Assembly (NCBI GenBank): GCA_002914845.1
Contig: JXTC01000118.1
Location: 386,607 to 450,606, forward strand
Source of the DNA: Trema orientale
Taxonomy: Eukaryota > Streptophyta > Magnoliopsida > Rosales > Cannabaceae
Length of the DNA stretch: 64,000 bases
Direction of reading: 5' to 3'
Shown here: positions 47,881 to 64,000 of the stretch, piece by piece
Numbering within the stretch: position 1 is the stretch's first letter
How the letters are laid out: every line of letters starts with the position of its first letter
The notes under the pieces: generated by a model
The model's database searches: none
What the model was told of the DNA's origin: nothing
The model's input: only the letters and a program-made list of their open reading frames with translations
Translations under genes and position numbers: made by a program

Positions 47881-48520
47881 AAGTGCAATTTACCATCTCT
47901 CTGCTCCTCTCCCCTTCTTCTTTTTCTATTCTCTTCGCCATCTTCTTCCCCCACAGAAAAGGGAGGTCTTTTGATCTCTCTCTTCGGTGGCAAGATCCAT
48001 TTTCTTAGTCGTTTTATTATGATTTTAAATAATCATTTCATTCGGAAATATATAACTCCACTCAGATTTAGATCTGGGATGGTTTTGATTTTATTGTATA
48101 TTTTTAGTATTTTAGTCCACCTAGATCTAAATCTGTAGTGGTTTTCAATATATCTAATATTGTGGATCCTTTTAGTATGATTTTCTTCCAGATCATACAT
48201 ATTTGGATAGTTTAATTGGTGGTATTTGCTCTCCTATGATTTTTTTATTTGAGGCGAGAGACACCAACAACAGATGTTGAGTGGAGGGTCATAACAAGCC
48301 TACAAAGGACGTATAGAGGTCTATTGAAGTGCACAATAACTGTAATCCATAGTGTTCCAGGTCGATTTTGTGAGGATCCGCGCGCAAAATTCCTCCGAGA
48401 ACTTTAATCAGTTTATTATGGATGTCTGTTTTGTAATCGAAAATCCTTTAATGAGTATTATACTATCTTTCTATGATTAATTATTAATGAAAGTATTTCA
48501 TTTAAAAAAAAAAAAAAAAA
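47881..48520 (+). mobile_element. poly(A)-tailed non-LTR retroinsertion, 640 bp, 14-bp duplication
   Basis: The segment ends in 17 A preceded by TTAATGAAAGTATTTCATTT, a 3' end typical of plant LINEs. The flanks GTTTCTAATTATAG (47867..47880) and GTTTCTAATCATAG (48521..48534) match at 13/14. The 5' part is pyrimidine-rich (CTCTGCTCCTCTCCCCTTCT) like an untranslated leader, followed by sequence without coding capacity. It could be an internally deleted LINE, a LINE-mobilised non-autonomous element, or a processed copy of a host transcript. Confidence 0.75.
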
Positions 48521-48534
48521 GTTTCTAATCATAG

Positions 48535-50141
48535 TAGTTTTCAAATAAGGTCCATTCCCGAAAAGAACATTCACATTAAGCATGACTTGTCCGTCAGCTT
48601 GTTATATTTGCATCGGACGAAATGACTTTACTTATAACTATCAAAGCACATCAAAAGTGTCAATTTTCCGATTCGAGCTCAAAAATGAAAAAAAAAAATT
48701 GTCAAATTTGCAAGACCTCGCGCCCCCAGACTTGACTAACTTGAACTTAAAATTGACTTGTCTTGACTATATATATATATATATATATTACACAAATGCC
48801 AGCTTTTCCCAATATTTCAATATGGCATCATACAATTTCATTTTTTTTTTTTTTCGAAAGCATACAATTCCATATTTAGCCCAGAAACAATATCCAAATT
48901 TCATTCCCAGCTAGCTATTTTACCACATATTTTTTGACGCATCGTTATGTACGGTCACCTTTCTTGGAATTATCTTGTTTTGCGTGTTCATCCAATCAAA
49001 TTGACTTTAAAACTAAGAGGTATCACACAATGAGGGACGAAGACGAGGAGTTCAATCAAATGTCACGAAAAGCAAAAATAATTTTGAACAATTGAACTTT
49101 TCTTTTTTGTATGTTTCCCTCTGACTCCTTCAAACTAGTGCTCCGGAATATACAAACAAAAATGTGGTCTTAAATGTATTCTTAACATACCTCTTAAATA
49201 GCAATATTGTTTAATTAAATCAGTATTTTATATTCTAATATTAGAAACATTTTTCGCTTTAACAAATTCGAATTAATTTTTATTGCGATTGTGATGACTA
49301 GTACTATTAGTACTCGACATCAAAAAGCAGAATTGTGCAAAAATGAAACAACGCATTGGAGTCGGAGGAAAATGTTCTATCTTGGCCATGTTCACATACG
49401 TCTCATTCTTTTTAGGGTTGGACGTTGTACTCAGCTGAACCAAAGCCCCACAATGACAATTAAGGCCACTAAAAGCCCGTTAACTGTAGACTACCTGACT
49501 CTGTCAAAATTTCGATTATAGAGCATACATACATACCACGGCATTTGCTGCATACAATGACGATGGATCAACTCTGTGAAACTTCCTAATGTTTGGACTT
49601 ATTCATCATTTAACTTGTACCATTACCGGTTTCTGGGATAACTTGTACCACTACTGGTTTCTGGGAAGTCACGAGTGTTGCAGTCAATCGTTGATAAACA
49701 GCTTCCATCATAGTACTTTAAGAACCTCACCATACGAAGTTGTTTTCAACGCACGAAACATCAAATGAATCCTAGTCTTAAACCTTCCAACGTTTGTTCT
49801 AACAAGTAATATGTTCTTTTCTCAGATAAATCCATTCTCCACCATTAGCATTGCGAATCGAATGAACTCAGAATTTTGCAGACACAACCGACCATAGGAT
49901 ACGTCTTCGTGTTACACAACTCGTTTTGTTTTCCTCTTTATCTTTTATACTCTAATTAAACGCCAGCTCTATCAAAAAAGAGGGCAGTAATCTTAAGTAC
50001 GAGATTTAAATGCACCCTTACAATTTGCAAAAATATCTGCATTTATAACGGCTAGAATATCTAAAGCGTTATCCCAATAAGCTAACCACAAACAAATAAA
50101 AGAAACAACAATCAAACTTTAGAGCTTAAAAAAAGTGCAAA
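48535..50141. other. intergenic between two genes, no gene seen
   Basis: Contains simple AT repeats near 48765..48790 and a local duplicate of TTCTGGGATAACTTGTACCA (49630 region). The open frames present have no recognisable domain. Confidence 0.5.
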
Positions 50142-50147
50142 TTTATT
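50142..50147 (-). terminator. candidate poly(A) signal of the phosphoglucomutase gene
   Basis: On the minus strand this is AATAAA, 295 bases past the stop codon, followed by T/G-rich sequence. Confidence 0.45.
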
Positions 50148-50441
50148 GCGTGAAAATGCTCGGGCTAGACTAAAGATATCGATAGCCGAGTATTATGATA
50201 ACATTCACATTATTCTCGGAAAAACCAAAAATTATACCAGTACACGTTACATGTTTGTCCACAACACTCTCATTGCGTCTACAGTAAAATCTGCACGACT
50301 TGGTAGCGCACATAAAGATCATTAGAGAGCATCAAATGAACAGAAAGACCCTCCAGAGTTATATAGCAAGCCGTTTACCCGATAATAATCATTTAAAAAA
50401 AAAAAACATACAATTTTTGGACAGATAGCAGTTTTAAGCAT

Positions 50442-62509
<12,068 letters not shown>

Positions 62510-62611
62510 TTCTGTACCTTTACTACTACAACACACAAGAGCTCAGATTTTCTGAGAAGAGAGAGAGAGATGCCTAAATGGTTTTGAGGAATGAGATACT
62601 CTATACTGTGA

Positions 62612-62619
62612 TTTATAGG
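62612..62619 (-). promoter_or_regulatory. TATA box of the phosphoglucomutase gene
   Basis: On the minus strand CCTATAAAT lies about 105 bases before the ATG. A CT-rich leader (CATCTCTCTCTCTCTTCTC) follows between it and the start codon, as often seen in plant housekeeping genes. Confidence 0.65.
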
Positions 62620-62918
62620 GTGAAATAAAAGGTGGCCAAACCTTCTGACGGGTGACGAGTGTCCAAGTTTTTTCTTTTTTTCTTTTTTTCTTTTTTTTGT
62701 TTTTGGTGGGGTTTTTAAGCTTCCTTTTTTTAAGCTGAGTCTTCTTATTCTAGGACATGAGAGGAGAGCGAGACACGTAACGATTGGACGAAGACAAATA
62801 GGAGAATACAGGGATCGGATCCGGATCATGTTTATGCGATTAGCATTTTACAGCCCCCACGCCACGTCTTTGTTTTGCCTTTTTCCGAGAGAGCAATGCT
62901 ACCAGAAGCCCAACAGAG
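62620..62918. other. promoter region of phosphoglucomutase
   Basis: Contains a long T/C tract (62669..62703) and two ACGT-core motifs (62776 and 62862 regions) that could be binding sites. No gene is seen. Confidence 0.4.
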
Positions 62919-62920
62919 TG

Positions 62921-63253
62921 TTTTTTTTTTTTTCCTTTGGAAAGGAAAATTGTACTTTTATTAACTGAGATGGAATCAAACCAACATTGAGAAACATTAT
63001 TAAGAAAAGCAAATCAGGCAAGGTTATGAGCAGCCGCATTGCAAGAACAAGAAGTAAAACGATAACTAGCATTTTCGAGCCTATCTAAGAGTCTAAAAAT
63101 GTTCCTTACCACAGGGCCTTCTAGAGCGTTGAAATTTTGGACATCCATCCCGATCACGCTTGGGAAAAGACCATAGCTCATAGTGAATTTTATTTTTTCA
63201 CGAACTACCACACACTCCGCTAAAAAAGACTCAAAACTGAGATATGGCCTCAA
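62921..63253 (-). mobile_element. 5'-truncated LINE 3' end with RNase H-like domain and poly(A) tail
   Basis: The minus strand encodes SFLAECVVVREKIKFTMSYG, then FPSVIGMDVQNF, then RFTSCSCNAAAHNLA, the second half of an RNase H-like (RVT_3) domain of the kind that ends plant LINE polyproteins. A stop follows HNLA where homologues continue. Further down come FLNNVSQCWFDSI-like residues, an AATAAA (62957..62962) and 13 A (62921..62933). The tail shows insertion by reverse transcription. No target duplication was found. It sits about 400 bases upstream of the PGM start codon, in the same orientation. Confidence 0.65.
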
Positions 63254-63835
63254 AAGTGTAATTATAATCCGTTACCGTAAACAGACCTATCAAGTAGTGT
63301 CGAGCATTCTATAATACACTTTAGCATTATTCTTTTCAAAACGGAGAATTTGAGATCTCTTCTACTTTGTTTCAAATTTCTTATTTAGAATTTTTAAAAG
63401 AGAAAAATTTAGGATCTTGATCAAAAAATTCGAACTTATTTTTTTTCGTAACAAAAGGGGATTGCTTGTGTCTTCCTGCCTCTGGTTCATCCTTTTTTTT
63501 TTCTTTTCTTTTTTTGTTGAATGGCCTCCGGTTAATCTTTTAAAGTACAATTAGTTATTTTTGTCCTCACACATTTCCTTTTGGTATGATTTAGCCATCC
63601 ACTTTTGACTTTGTCGTAAATTGTCTCCTAGATGGTAAAATAGTTCCTCTTTTATCCTCTACTTTTAACTTATTACTCGTCTACCCAAAAATAGCATTAT
63701 AATTCCTCTTTTGTCCCTAATACTAACATCATTAGAAGGTTGTCAAAGGATGAGAACCAAACAATCTTTTTGTCTTTTAAATAGTTAAATAAACACAATT
63801 GCTAGTGCTTTTTTTTATGCAATATTTATAAATGG
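63254..63835. other. intergenic, no gene seen
   Basis: AT-rich sequence with T runs; no recognisable coding or repeat structure. Confidence 0.5.
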
Positions 63836-64000
63836 GTTTTTGGCATAATTAGTCCCTGAATTTTTCGATGATTTGCAATGTATCCCCTGAACTTTTTTTT
63901 TTGGTAATTAGGACCCTGAATTTAGAATTTTTGGCAATATATCCCCTAAACTTTTATTTTTGGCAATTAGGACCCTGAATTTAGAGTTTTTGGCATGATT
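63836..64000 (+). repeat. tandem repeat of about 64-bp units, runs off the window
   Basis: AATTAGGACCCTGAATTTAG with TTTTTGGCAATATATCCCCT recurs about two and a half times, beginning after GGGTTTTTGGCATAATTAGT. The start resembles the long arms of MULE-type elements, so this is probably the left end of one. Confidence 0.7.

Overview
This window is plant nuclear DNA, most likely from a eudicot. It is AT-rich and mostly intergenic. Its genes contain introns, and there is a CT-rich leader and TATA boxes. The repeats are those of plant chromosomes: hAT, Mutator-like (MULE), CACTA and Tourist DNA elements, a tRNA-derived SINE, LINE pieces, a solo LTR and a Ty1/copia copy. I support three host protein genes: an intronless pectin methylesterase inhibitor (2231..2863, +), a two-exon type-I pectin methylesterase with its own inhibitor-like pro-region (43652..46098, +), and a 17-exon cytosolic phosphoglucomutase (50442..62509, -). 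Spliced, the last two give uninterrupted proteins of 546 and 582 residues.

Layout. 0-2.1 kb: a hAT-like end, a SINE with a perfect 12-bp target duplication, and a fold-back element. 2.2-3.2 kb: the inhibitor gene. 5.1-7.3 kb: a solo LTR with a perfect 5-bp duplication. 7.6-11.8 kb: CACTA-like subterminal sequence and a 1.3-kb hAT-like element. 15.3-28 kb: a repeat complex. Its core is a direct tandem duplication of a unit of about 3 kb (16042..23712 and 23713..27950). After duplication, copy 1 gained a 737-bp hAT element, a 2.6-kb and a 1.3-kb MULE-like element. Copy 2 gained two fold-back elements. Each copy preserves the empty site of the other's insertions. 32-37 kb: more long-inverted-repeat elements, one carrying a GC-rich, coding-like stretch. 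40.9-41.4 kb: a hAT fragment and a Tourist-like MITE.

43.5-46.1 kb: the pectin methylesterase. 47.9-48.5 kb: a poly(A)-tailed retroinsertion. 50-62.6 kb: the phosphoglucomutase gene. Its intron 11 holds a degenerate, about 5-kb Ty1/copia element in antisense orientation, and all 17 exons remain intact. 62.9-63.3 kb: a poly(A)-tailed LINE RNase H fragment. 63.8 kb to the end: a short tandem repeat that runs out of the window.

Function. The inhibitor and the esterase act on cell-wall homogalacturonan. Phosphoglucomutase interconverts glucose-1- and glucose-6-phosphate and so feeds UDP-glucose and wall-precursor synthesis. I see no evidence that the three genes form a co-regulated cluster. The most unusual content is the set of long-inverted-repeat (MULE/fold-back) elements, two of which have cores of minisatellite built from short palindromes, and the duplicated unit that orders their insertions in time. 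Bases 22063..22566 are an assembly gap inside one of those minisatellites.
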